DNA of 64,000 nucleotides from Chrysopilus asiliformis (GCA_964034945.1 OZ035964.1:9556044-9620043), one strand, 5' to 3'. Positions 32,905-43,405 are shown, counted from the first letter of the stretch. Notes: generated by a model not told the origin, from the letters alone. Program-made: numbers and translations.

Positions 32905-35060
32905 GTGAAGCGGTGAATTCAGCAAAAATTTCCTAAAGTTTCTATGCAAGAATTTTCGAATTTTCTGATGCCTTTCCTATGCACTCAATTTTTTCCCAGT
33001 GTTTTCCGACGTCTTTTCTATGCACGAAAGTTTTTTCCTGAATTTTCTGACGCCTTTTTTATGTACGAAAATTTTTCCTTGAATTTTCCGAGGTCTTTTC
33101 TGTGCACCAAATTTTTTCCCTGAATTTTCTGTGCACGAAAATTTTTTCCTGAATTTTCTGAGGTCTTTTCTGTGCATGAAAGTTTTGTCCTGAATTTCCT
33201 GATGCCTTTTTTATGTGCGAAAATTTTTCCCTGAATTTTCCGAGGTCTTTTCTGTGCACGAAAATTTTTTCCTGAAATTTCTGAGGTCTTTCCTGTGCAT
33301 GAAAATTTTTTCCTGAATTTTCTGAGGTCTTTTCTGGCAATGAAATTTTTTTCCTGAATTTTCTGATGCCTTTTTTATGTACGAGAATTTTTCCCTGAGT
33401 TTTCCGAGGTCTTTTCTGTGCACCAAATTTTTTTCTTGAATTTTCTGTGCACGAAAATTTTTTCTTGAATTTTCTGAGGTCTTTTCTGTGCACGAAATTT
33501 CTTTCCGGAAGTTTTTGATGCCTATTTTATACACTAAAATTTTTCCCTGAATTTTCTGAGGTCTTTTCTGTGCATGAAAGTTTTGTCCTGAATTTCCTGA
33601 TGCCTTTTTTATGTGCGAAAATTTTTTCCTGAATTTTCTGAGGTCTTTCCTGTGCATGACAATTTTTTCCTGAATTTTCTGAGGTCTTTTCTGTGCATGA
33701 AATTTTTTTCCTAAATTTTCTGACGTCTTTTCTATGCACGAAATTTCTTTCCGGAAATTTCTGATGCCTTTTTTTATGTATGAAATTTTTTTCCTGAGTT
33801 TTCTGATGCCTTTTTTATGAAAAATTTTTTCCCTGAATTTTCTGAGGTCTTTCCTGTGCATGAAATTTTTTTCCTGAATTTTCTGATGCCTTTTTTATGT
33901 ACGAGAATTTTTCCCTGAATTTTCCGAGGTCTTTTCTGTGCACCAAAATTTTTTCCTGAATTTTCTGAGGTCTTTTCTGTGCATGAAAGTTTTGTCCTGA
34001 ATTTTCTGAGGTCTTTTCTGTGCATGAAAGTTTTGTCCTGAATTTCCTGATGCCTTTTTTATGTGCGAAAATTTTTTCCTGAATTTTCTGAGGTCTTTTT
34101 TGTGCATGAAATTTTTTTCCTGAATTTTCTGATGCCTTTTTTATGTACGAGAATTTTTCCCTGAATTTTCCGAGGTCTTTTCTGTGCACCAAATTTTTTT
34201 CTTGAATTTTCTGTGCACGAAAATTTTTTCTTGAATTTTCTGAGGTCTTTTCTGTGCACGAAATTTCTTTCCGGAAGTTTTTGATGCCTTTTTTATACAC
34301 TAAAATTTTTCCCTGAATTTTCTGAGGTCTTTTCTGTGCATGAAAGTTTTGTCCTGAATTTCCTGATGCCTTTTTTATGTGCGAAAATTTTTCCCTGAAT
34401 TTTCCGAGGTCTTTTCTGTGCACGAAAATTTTTTCCTGAATTTTCTGAGGTCTTTTCTGTGCATGAAATTTTTTTCCTAAATTTTCTGACGTCTTTTCTA
34501 TGCACGAAATTTCTTTCCGGAAATTTCTGATGCCTTTTTTTATGTATGAAATTTTTTTCCTGAGTTTTCTAATGCCTTTTTTATGAAAAATGTTTTCCCT
34601 GAATTTTCTGAGGTCTTTCCTGTGCATGAAAATTTTTTCCTGAATTTTCTGAGGTTTTTTCTGTGCATGAAAATTTTTTCCTGAATTTTCTGAGGTCTTT
34701 TCTGTGCACGAAAATTTTTCCCTGAATTTTCTAATGCCTTTTTTATGCACGAAATTTTTTCCCTGAATTTTCTGAAACCTTTTTTATGTATGAAAATTTT
34801 TCCCTGAATTTTCTGATGCCTTTTTTATGTATGAAAATTTTTCCCTGAATTTTCTGATGCCTTTTTTATGCACGAAAATTTTCCCTGAATTTTCCGCGGT
34901 ATTTCCTGTGCATGAAAATTTTTTCCTGAATTTTCTGATGCCTTTTTTATGTGCGAAATTTTTTTCCTCGAATTTTCTGCAACCATTTCCACGGTTGTTT
35001 TTTGAATTTCTTGTTTAAAAACGATTTTTTTCTGAATTTCCTTCGATATCTTTTCTGTGG
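32905..35060 (-). repeat. 41-bp tandem array with 766-bp higher-order repeat
   Basis: The monomer reads GAATTTTCTGAGGTCTTTTC then TGTGCATGAAAATTTTTTCC; adjacent monomers at 33962 and 34003 are 41 bp apart. Marker variants (AAATTTCTTTCCGGAA) repeat at 33495/34261 and 33741/34507, exactly 766 bp apart. All three minus-strand frames are largely open, giving Lys/Arg-rich products in which HRKDLRKFRKKFS, CTEKTSENSGKNF and AQKRPQKIQEKI follow each other. The longest is 311 codons (33815-34750). No promoter or non-repetitive coding start, so I treat it as satellite, not a gene. Confidence 0.85.
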
Positions 35061-35283
35061 ATAAAATTTCCTTAAGACTAAATCTCGTTGGTGCTAAAAA
35101 GAATTACCAAATCTCAAAGCTTTTTATCTAATATTCAGCCCAGGTGATTGCCTAAAATGTATCCATTTGAACTGAAAATCTGTTCGAATCTCCACTAAAA
35201 TGTGCCCTTCGAATACGTTAGCCAGATTGAAACTTTCACGTGATGTAACTAGTCCTTGACACTCAAAAAATTCATACTTCTAA

Positions 35284-35531
35284 GGCACTTGGCACACCGA
35301 ATGCGAATTCGCACCGCATTGCGAAAAAGTTCAAGTTTACCACGCGATCTTATATCATATGACATCTACATGAGCTCTAATTTTGCAGACACTGCAATTT
35401 TGGGGAGACCGCATTGTTATGTAATACAAAATTAGAACTCATGTAGATGACATATGATATAAGATCGCGTGGCAAATTTGAACTTTTTCGCAATGCGGCG
35501 GTGCGAATTCGCATTCGGTGTGCCAAGTGCC
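35284..35531. mobile_element. Foldback MITE, PIF/Harbinger-like, 248 bp
   Basis: GGCACTTGGCACACCGAATG pairs with CATTCGGTGTGCCAAGTGCC, and the arms run for about 110 bp (CGCGATCTTATATCATATGA). Flanked by TAA (35281-35283, 35532-35534). Lies downstream of the Tweedle gene's polyadenylation site. Confidence 0.88.
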
Positions 35532-35621
35532 TAACTAAAGTAGTGAAAAAATATCCCACGCTTTTTAAGAAAATCTGATGTTCTCACAAATTCAAAAGGC
35601 ATATTTTAAAAAAAAAATCTT

Positions 35622-35627
35622 TTTATT
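35622..35627 (-). terminator. Candidate polyadenylation signal of the Tweedle gene
   Basis: AATAAA on the minus strand, about 290 nt after the TAG stop, followed by an A/T-rich run. No other gene on this strand lies between, so it is the best candidate 3' end. The stretch between stop and signal (35628-35912) is AT-rich 3' UTR without features. Confidence 0.5.
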
Positions 35628-35912
35628 TAATATATTTTACAACAATATATATAAAAACCTCTAAAATATAATAAAAAAATTTACACTTAAGTTCGTTTCG
35701 TAATTATTTTACCCGATAAAATGCATGACACACACATTTTTTTTAGCAACAATTATTTTTGTTGATTTGTTAAAGATTTTCATGTGATTTTCAATAGAAA
35801 AGTTATTGTTATGTACAAGGTACGCGCGTAATTTCTTTTGTATTTTTTGTTTCATTTCTTTTTGTTTCAAAATCGACTGATTTTTTGCTATAATTATCGT
35901 CTAGGGTGTCTC

Positions 35913-38900
35913 CTAATGTGGCAGGCCGTATTCTGAACTGGGTTGTGGCACAGATGGTGGGGGTGCTCCATAGTCTCCGGAAGGTGCTGGGGCTATGCTG
36001 TTTGGATAAGGACCTCCGCCGTCCTGTTTCTGTAATGAAAAAAAAATTGTTGAAAGAGGGGGTTTTTTCTCAAGACAACGGTTTTTATTTCTAAAAAAAA
36101 CGTACCTGGGTTTTGTATCGAATGAAGTAAACCTCTGGCTTGCTGGGCTGAGTTGGAGCTGCTGTCGGGATCACAATATCCGGTTGTTCCTCGGGCTTCT
36201 TAACCAAAACGTAGACCAAGGTCTTTTCCTCGTTTTGTGGGAACTGCGGTATAATTGGGGCTGTGGGTGCTGGTGGCGATGGAGCCTTAATGAAGACGAT
36301 TTTATAGTGTTTCTGGGGCGCGGGGAAGGATATCGGTTTTCTAGAAATTGTTTTTGTTGTTGAAATTTCTGGATAGATTTTTACGATCAAATTGTGTTAC
36401 CTTGGCTGAATATATTCTGGTTCTGGTGGTGGCACATGAACGTAGACATGCTTGTGTATGACAGGGGCCTGAGGTGGTGGTCCATATTGTGTTGATTGCG
36501 ATGATGGTGGTGGACCATAGCTACCACTTGGCGCTATCGGGGCCGGGGGATTGTACTGATATGGAGACGGTGGTTCCGGGCGAGCTGCGGTCACCGCAAT
36601 CGAAACGGCTAAAATCTAAATTTAAACACAAAAAAAAATACAAAGATTAAAACAAATGTTAATTTTATCGTCAAAAGGGGGAAAAATATGGATGTTGCTT
36701 GAATGGGTCGTAATATTAAAGGTTCAACCACAATGAAGGCGGCAAGCGGCGACGTCGGGCGGCATGGCGCCGCCACACATACCGCCGAGCCAGCTACAAT
36801 TAAAGCGGCACCGTCGGCATATGCTTCTGTCAAAATTGAAACGTATTTAATTCGTCCGCTACTTCGCTCTATTTATTTTCCTTGATGTCTATCCTTTTAT
36901 ATCGAGGATAGGCCAAATCGTAGAGCATTGGATTTCCTTTCACGAACTCGATTAATTTTTTCTCCGTTGTCGGCATCTTGCGAAATCAAAACGTAAAAAA
37001 ATCTGCATAGAATGTGGCGCCGAATGTGGTGGTTGTCACAAAACAACGAAGAAAAATCGTCACAGAATGTGGCGCCGAATGTGGTGGTTTTCATAAAACA
37101 TTTTGGGCGGCAGCGGTAAGTTTGACTTTGTTTCAAACTCGGCGGCGACGGAAAAAGTGCGCTGCCGTTGCCGCTGTATTGTAGCAGTTCTCGTTGCGCT
37201 ACGTTAGTGCAAAAAAAAAGCCGCCCGCCGCTGCCGCTTGCCGCCTTCACTGTGGTTGTACCATAAAGATTTCGCCTCAATGGCTTGGCTTTGCTTCAGA
37301 AATAATGATTTACTTTCTTCTACGGAGTATAATAAAGTATTGTATTCATGAAAAATTTCGACCTCTTAATTTTGCCTAAAAAACATTTCCCGATCACTCC
37401 TGAGTCGATTGGAGTCATATTTAAAACATAACAAAAGCTATAATTGCCAATCTGGCAATTATTGAAAACCCGTATGGTGATTTAATTGAACGGCGTATCA
37501 AAATTCCACTTTGAAGTCAAACTTTCCAATAAGATTTTTTTAAAACTTGTTCCAATTGGATTTTGATGTATGGAACTTTAATGTAGAATCATGTCCTAAA
37601 CAACTTTTGTTCTTGCACTTTTTTGATAAGATGCACCGTTTTTGAGATATTCGCAAAAAACGTTTTCGTTCGTATGGGGGGTACCCCCCCTAATGGTCCA
37701 TTTTTGCCCATTAACGAACTTAGCCTCGCATTTTACGAAAAACGGACCTGTGCCAAATTTCAAGTCTGTAGATCAATCCGTGCGCCCGCAATCCGCGCCA
37801 CAGACGGACGGACAGACAGACGGACAGACAGACGGACAGACAGACGGACAGACGGACAGACAGACGGACGGACATGCTAAATTCAACTTTTTTCATCATT
37901 CTAAACACACTGGTGTAATTCATTTTTTTGTGCGATGACGGGATCTTGGCGTTACAAACGGTAAGGCAAAGTTAATATACCCTTTGGTTTCACCATACGG
38001 GTATAAAAATGTCTTTCTGTCTGTCAGTCTGTCAGTCTGTCTGTCAGTCTGTGTACAAGATTTCTCAAAAACTAATAGACTTAGCGCCATGAAATTTTAT
38101 AGGCATGTTGGGTCCTGAAATGGGACGATCCTATCAACTTTTGGTGGAAATCCGTTAACCGGAAGTATCCAAAATGGCGGTTTTTCAAAAATCGCAATTT
38201 CGTTTTTCCCGATTTACTCCCAAACAACGCGTTTTTTAGTGGCCTTAAGTATGACAAAACTTGGAGAAAATAAAATTTCCCACACTTTTGTCTTTAGCTA
38301 CAACTCGATATTTCAACCTGTTATCGAGATAAACCGTTATTTCCAAAAAAAAACAGTTTTTTGCGATTATCTCGAAAACTAACGGGTTTTTGCTGACTGA
38401 ATGTATGAAGTGAATTAATGAGAATGGCATTCTGCACAATTTTGTTTCTTACCGTTATCCGTTATCTTTTACCGTTATTGAGATATTTTCATTAATATGT
38501 AAAAAATCATATTTTTGCGAATAATTTGCAAACTAACGGTTTTTCGACAAATCAGTTAAAAGAATAATTAAAGATGTTAACATTTTCTACATTTTTGCCA
38601 TTTACCGTAAATTGATATCTTTTACAGTTCTCAAGTTATCTCAAATTTTGTACGTTTTTGATATTTTTGGATGAACCAACAATTTATTGGGAGGTCGTCT
38701 TAGGTTGACAACGCGACAGGGCTCTAGCGTAAATTGCGCAGGGTCGTAGATTTTGTAGAAGAAAGTTTTGTGTTGACCACAACTGATATTTTTATATCAC
38801 CACCGCTACGCTCTGCTACGGAGACCGACTCTAGAAAGCCGCCAGATAGAAACTTTCTGAACTGTACGAAATACGTTTCAGGAAAAATTATGGGGGTGCC

Positions 38901-40821
38901 CGTGCATCTGTTTGTCTATCCGTTTTACGTAGCTTAACACTTTCACGCCGGCGCTGTAATTCATGCTCCTCGCCCTTTGGCGGCGGCGCTTAAATCTTTT
39001 CGCTCTATCGGACGGGAGCTAACCCAGGGTATTATACAGCATTGACAATCCAAGGGCAAAGGAATTTTTACCGTGAAAATAGAATAGTGCTGACATTTTT
39101 TCGAATTCGTATCGTTTTGTAAGTGTAAGTTGGTTTTTTCTTATTTTAATTTTCAGCTATATGGAAATTATTTTTATTTATTTATTTAAAACTTTATTTT
39201 TTTATTTTTATTTATTTAAATTATTTCTACTTAACACTTTAGCTCCCGTGTCACCTGAAATCGAGTGACGGTTCTTTTGTCAGAGAATCAAATATTAAAA
39301 TTGTGTCGAAACGAGAGCGTGACTCTCAGGTCTTCTTTTTCGGCAGTCAAAGTGTTAAAGATCTAAATATTTGGTGTTACGTACCGTCTAATAGCACAAT
39401 CAAATGAGTACCACCAGTGGTACGCACCGCCCGATGAGGCGGTCTAGTGCGGGCCACCGGTGGTACGCGCCGACGTGAACGTGTTAAATAATTCGAGAAC
39501 GCGTTGAGCTAGAGACTTGAATTACTCGTAAAAAAAATCTGTTTTTTGCGATTAACTTCGAAAAATAGCTGGTTTTTGGTGGTTTAATGTATGAGGTGAA
39601 TTGAAGAGAATAATGTTTGCCATAATTTTGTCTTTTACCGTTATCCGCTATCCTTTACCGTTATCAAAATATCATTAAAAATTAAAAAAAATATATTTTT
39701 GCGAATTACTTGCAAACTAACGGTTTTTTGAACAAACTTTTAATGGCACAATTAAAGGCACTGAAATTCTTTATATTTTTGCCCTTTACCGTAAGTCGAT
39801 ATCTTTTACCGTTATCGAGATATCATAAAAAAATTTAAAAAATATATTTCTGCGAATTGCTTGCAAACTAACGGTTTTTTGAAAAAACTTTTAATGGTGC
39901 AATTAAAGGCACTGAAATTCTTTATATTTTACCGTTATCCGCTATCTTTTACCGTTATCGAGATATTTGAGATTTTGTCAAATAAAAATTCATATTTTGA
40001 TGTAAACTGATATTTTATTCCTCAAGTAAATTGTATAGAAACGTAGATTTAATAATAATAATAATAATAATAATTCTTTTATTATTATTATTATTATATT
40101 TTGTATAAGAAAGTCATGTACTGTTCAAATCAGGTATTTTTTTTCTTGAAAAAAAAATCAGTTTTTTGGAAATTTCTCGAAAACTTTACGATTGTGAGGA
40201 AAAATGCTTGTAATCAAATCCAAAGGAAATAGAATTTCCTGATTTTTTTCCTTAATGGGTGTCTACGTATCTTCTTCAACGGTTCTTGAGAAATTTGATA
40301 ATATTTACTTATTCTTTCCGAAATTAAATATTGCTGAGGAAAGTTTTGTATTGGTCACAATCACAAATAATATTTTTTTTTGATTTTCAGGATCTTGATT
40401 TCGTATTTTCCTTTTTTTTCAGAAAATTTCTGTAGAAATACGTGGTGGCACAATAAATTAAGGAGAGAATTTCTTAGAATTTTTTTTTTAAATCAATTTA
40501 GTTCTTAACACGTTCACTGCCAGCTACGAGTAAAAACTCGTGGTTGGCCACACAACAAAATCGATTAGGCAGTGAACGTGTTAATAAAAAATAAAGCATT
40601 TCACCAATTCGTTCACAAATTCAAGAAAACTTTTTACTGTCTTAAAAATTAAATTGGTTTTTAATGAATATCTCATGCTTAGTCCTTTTTGGATAGTTTT
40701 GCATGGACTTGTCTCGATTTTAACGCTTTGATAATTTTTCGTTGTTTCTTTTTTATCGAGATGATTGTTAAAGAAATTTTAAAACAGAATTTTGTACAGA
40801 ACTCACCACAATTCGGAACAT
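35913..40821 (-). CDS. Tweedle-family cuticle protein (DUF243), four coding exons
   Basis: Structural cuticle protein, expected to be secreted by epidermis and bind chitin; no enzymatic role. Coding exons on the minus strand are 40807-40821, 36401-36615, 36106-36340 and 35913-36029. All introns are GT-AG (donors gtgagt, gtaac, gtacgt). Phases join to 582 nt, giving 193 residues plus TAG. The start MFRIV joins ILAVSIAVTAARPE, a clear signal peptide with likely cleavage near VTA/ARP. A Pro/Tyr/Gly stretch (YGPPP) follows, then the four conserved Tweedle blocks: KHVYVHVPPPEPEYIQPR, QKHYKIVFIKAPSPPAP, EEKTLVYVLVKKPEEQPDI and KPEVYFIRYKTQ. The tail is YGAPPPSVPQPSSEYGLPH. The size is at the short end for the family. 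The 15-nt first exon is inferred from phase, donor quality and the signal peptide it completes; exons 2-4 are near certain. The 4.2 kb first intron carries several transposon copies. Confidence 0.92.
36721..37262. mobile_element. GC-rich inverted-repeat element in Tweedle intron 1
   Basis: The ends read GGTTCAACCACAATGAAGG and, reverse-complemented, GGTACAACCACAGTGAAGG, continuing into GCGGCAAGCGGC on both sides, so terminal inverted repeats extend for at least 30 bp. The body is GC-rich against an AT-rich intron and contains short direct repeats (GAATGTGGCGCCGAATGTGG, twice around 37012-37085). A partial copy lies at 50425-50545. No clean target duplication and no transposase; superfamily unresolved. 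Confidence 0.6.
37426..38009 (-). repeat. Dispersed repeat R1, copy 2 (reverse), in Tweedle intron
   Basis: Starts ACATAACAAAAGCTATAATT with the ATTGCCAATCTGGCAAT hairpin and ends CACCATACGGGTATAAAAAT; contains a GGACAGACAGAC tract at 37804-37876. Confidence 0.8.
38010..38760 (+). repeat. Repeat R3 copy in Tweedle intron
   Basis: Directly abuts R1 at its GTCT tract (38012). Then CTCAAAAACTAATAGACTTA, GGAAGTATCCAAAATGGCGG and TTACCGTTATTGAGATATTT. The tail continues after the TTAA MITE at 39500-40150. Confidence 0.65.
38938..39483. mobile_element. TTAA MITE, family C, hosting a nested MITE
   Basis: The ends CACTTTCACGCCGGCGC and GCGCCGACGTGAACGTG are flanked by TTAA at 38934-38937 and 39484-39487. 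It lies in the Tweedle first intron and contains the 120-bp element at 39235-39354. Confidence 0.7.
39235..39354. mobile_element. TTAA MITE, family D, 120 bp, nested
   Basis: Left end CACTTTAGCTC and right end GCAGTCAAAGTG, flanked by TTAA (39231-39234, 39355-39358). Sits inside the family C element in an AT-rich patch of (TTTA)n. Confidence 0.7.
39500..40150 (+). repeat. Repeat R3 copy with internal duplication and (TAA)n hairpin
   Basis: GCGAATTACTTGCAAACTAA and GCACTGAAATTCTTTATATT occur twice (about 39700 and 39855), showing a local tandem duplication. A (TAA)n then (TTA)n tract at 40049-40097 interrupts the GTAGATTTTGTATAAGAAAG phrase. Confidence 0.65.
40509..40580. mobile_element. Minimal TTAA MITE, 72 bp
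   Basis: The ends CACGTTCACTGCC and GGCAGTGAACGTG are flanked by TTAA at 40505-40508 and 40581-40584. Almost nothing but terminal repeat and a short loop. It lies in the Tweedle first intron about 230 bp from exon 1. Confidence 0.8.
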
Positions 40822-40892
40822 TTTTATTTCTAATCAAAAAAATCCCCGATTTTCGTTTATCACTTTTCACACAATTGCACTTTTGAACTGAA
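40822..40892 (-). promoter_or_regulatory. 5' UTR and initiator-like TSS of the Tweedle gene
   Basis: On the minus strand TTCAGTTC (40885-40892) matches the arthropod initiator TCAGT, with the +1 A at about 40889. That would leave a 68-nt leader before the ATG at 40821. No clean TATA box sits 30 bp upstream, only a T-rich TAGTATTTT. An alternative TATATAAAA (41109-41117) lies about 230 bp further up and would give a leader near 260 nt. Inference from motif and spacing only. Confidence 0.4.
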
Positions 40893-42175
40893 TATCCTTC
40901 TGATTCTAAGTGGTTGTAAAAAAAATACTATTTGGTATTTTTTTAAAAAAGTGTCCAAATTTGTGTTTTATTTCGAGTAATCCTTATTAATATCAAGTCT
41001 TATTGTTATTGGAAGACTTTTTGGAATACTTTTTGTATTATTGTTGTATGATGTTTAATAGACGAAATTTAAATTGTAACTGACTACTGTAATATCAGTC
41101 GGTGATGATTTTATATATAAAGCCTGAAGATAATTTGTCTAATGTGCGATGGGAGCTAGAAATCGTAACAGTAGGCAACATAAACACCATAAAGACTTGG
41201 TGAGTGGTGACTATCATCATCATCTCTCACTTTTTTCCATACTTTTATTGCACGGTGCTGTTGCTTTTCGTTGGTTTTAAGGTTGGTTTTTCATATTTTC
41301 CTCAAATATATTTTTGCTACATTAGTGGCAAATCAAAATACAATACCAACAATAAAACCCAACAATTCACCGTGTAGCAACCATCAAGTATAAATGGTGG
41401 GAGATTACTTTGGCGATCTTCTTCGTTTACTAGACGTTACAATTCCTTGCTGTTTAAAATTGAAATAATAATAATAAAAAAAACCAAAAATAATACGCTT
41501 TAAGCTTAGCTTTCCTCTGCTTCCCGAAACTACCTAGTCTACCGTTTGAGTATATCACATTTTCTTACCTCATCTGCATGGAATACAAGCCTCAGGGAAA
41601 TAGTGCGGCGGGCGGGCGGGGAGAAAGGGGGAATCTGAATCTGTACTGGTCAGACATTTTAAACAACAAACAGAAATGAAAATCACAACGAAAATTTTCA
41701 AATCTCCCAGGAGGTTTCTATTACTGAAAATTTGTAAAAAAAAAAAACACAAAAACAAAACAATAAAAAGAAGTTACGAAAAAGAAGATTACCCGGGAAT
41801 AGTAGAGGAATTCAAGCGATTCACTATGCTGTTGTGTCCAGCACTTTTCTTTTGCGTTTTCCTTATGGTCTGACCTTTTAATCTTATTCAATCAATATTA
41901 CATGGTCGCTTATAGTAAAATTATACCAAATTGTAGGAAAATCTACGTGCACTATTTATTTTTAAGTATATAATTAGTTTACGTTCGTAGCTTAGTTTGT
42001 GATGTCATGTGAGATCACTAAAATTATCAGAAAAAAATCTGTCGTTTTTTTTTTAACAGTTTCAAATCGAATGAACGAAAAAGACTTCATTTTTCAGGAA
42101 TGTGTAAAACTTCATTTTTAGAGATTTCGTATTACATGTTGTTATGATGAAAACCCTTGAGTCCAATCGATTAAT
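40893..42175. other. Upstream flank of the Tweedle gene, no supported gene
   Basis: A palindromic TATA-like TTTATATATAAAG (41110-41122) is followed on the plus strand by ATGGGAGCTAGAAATCGTAA and a possible donor G|GTGAGTGG near 41200, which could mark a divergent first exon; no downstream exon found. Plus-strand frame 41676-41873 is not convincing. Confidence 0.3.
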
Positions 42176-42189
42176 CGGCTTCGGCCATA

Positions 42190-42425
42190 TTCGGCCAAAA
42201 ATCACACCTTCCGTCAAACTTCGGCTTCGTCCAAAAATCACACCTTCCGTCGAACTTCGGCCAAAACTCACACCTTCCGCCAAACTTCGGACAAAAATCA
42301 CACCTTCCGTCAAACTTCGGCTTCGGCCAAAAATCACACCTTCCGTCAAACTTCGGCTTCGGCCAAAAATCACAGCTTCCGCCTAGCTTCGGCCCAAAAA
42401 CACACCTTCCGTCAAACTTTAATTT
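42190..42425. repeat. Minisatellite with CTTCGGC motif, 30- and 36-bp units
   Basis: AAAAATCACACCTTCCGTCAA recurs (truncated here) at roughly 30- and 36-bp spacing; units differ by presence of an extra CTTCGG. Long frames on both strands (FDGRCDFWPKPK repeats) are by-products. Confidence 0.75.
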
Positions 42426-42540
42426 GCGATCCGACCACCCTTTCCCTCCTCTCCTATACAAATGGAATTTTCTAACTAAACATTTTATTTGTCATCATAT
42501 AGAGTATTTGACAAATGTAGCTTTTCTTATGTTCATTTAT

Positions 42541-42700
42541 ACCCATATGGTGAAACCAAAGGGTTTATTAAATTTGCCTTACCGTTTGTAACGCCAAGAT
42601 CCCGTCATCGCACAAAAAAATGAATTACACCAGTGTGTTTAGAATGATAAAAATATTTAATTTTTGCATGTCCGTCCGTCCATCCGTCTGTCTGTTCGTC

Positions 42701-42731
<31 letters not shown>

Positions 42732-43405
42732 CGGTCCGTCCGTCCGTTTGTCTGTTCATCCGTTTGTCTGTCTGTCCGTCCGTTCGTCTGTCCGTCTGTG
42801 GCGCGGATTGCGAGCGCACGGATTGAGCTAGAGACTTGAAATTTTGCGCAGATCCGTTTTTCGTAAAATGCGAGGCTAAAGCTCGATCCAGACTACACGA
42901 TGTACGGGGTACGAGATACGAGGTTTTTGATTTCCTCGTACATGTTACTGCATCCACACTGCACAGGGTTTTGCTCATTCGTGTACGCGGTTACCACGTA
43001 CGAGGATAATCAAACAGCTTCTGATTTTACTCACTAGGTGAAACCATGTGCAAATTTCCCATCCAAACACTCGATGTTCGGGGTACGTGCCAACCTCGTA
43101 CCCCGTACATCGTGTAGTCTGGATCGAGCTTAAGTTCGTTAATGGACGAAAATGGGCCATTATACGAACGAAAACGTTTTTTGCAATTATCTCAAAAACG
43201 ATGGATCTTATCAAAAAAGTCCAAGAACAAAAGTTATATCTTCTACATAAAACTCCCATACATCAAAATGATTGGAATAAATTTAAAAAAATCTTATTGA
43301 AAAGTTTGACTTCAAAGTGGAATTTTGATACAACTGTTTGCCGTTCACTTAAATCACCATACGGGTTTTCAATAATTGCCAGATTGGCAATTATAGCTTT
43401 TGTTA
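42541..43405 (+). repeat. Dispersed repeat R1, copy 3, carrying a MITE
   Basis: Full R1 order with GTCC/GTCT tract at 42666-42800; interrupted at CGAGGCTAA by the 42880-43130 element and resuming GTTCGTTAATGG. Ends with ATTGCCAGATTGGCAAT and GCTTTTGTTATGT. Confidence 0.82.
42880..43130. mobile_element. PIF/Harbinger-like MITE, 251 bp, nested in R1
   Basis: Ends AGCTCGATCCAGACTACACG and its complement, flanked by TAA (42877-42879, 43131-43133). Other R1 copies read AGGCTAAGTTCGTTAATG unbroken. The subterminal GTACGGGGTACGAG is repeated near each end. Confidence 0.92.

Noticed and set aside
33815..34750. 311-codon Lys-rich minus-strand ORF as a real protein
   Set aside because: Pure 41-bp satellite, open in every phase, no unique start region, promoter or splice context.
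36609..36833. 74-codon minus-strand frame as Tweedle exon 1
   Set aside because: It crosses into the GC-rich TIR element and has no donor in phase; the 15-nt exon at 40807-40821 fits phase, donor and signal peptide.
41109..41122. Palindromic TATA as the Tweedle promoter
   Set aside because: It would need a leader near 260 nt, and its downstream start motif is 36 bp away; the initiator at 40889 is closer and better placed. Kept as an alternative only.
41573..41644. Possible minus-strand exon with GTAAGAAA donor
   Set aside because: Splice-like ends but Pro-rich low-complexity content and no partner exon; not supported.
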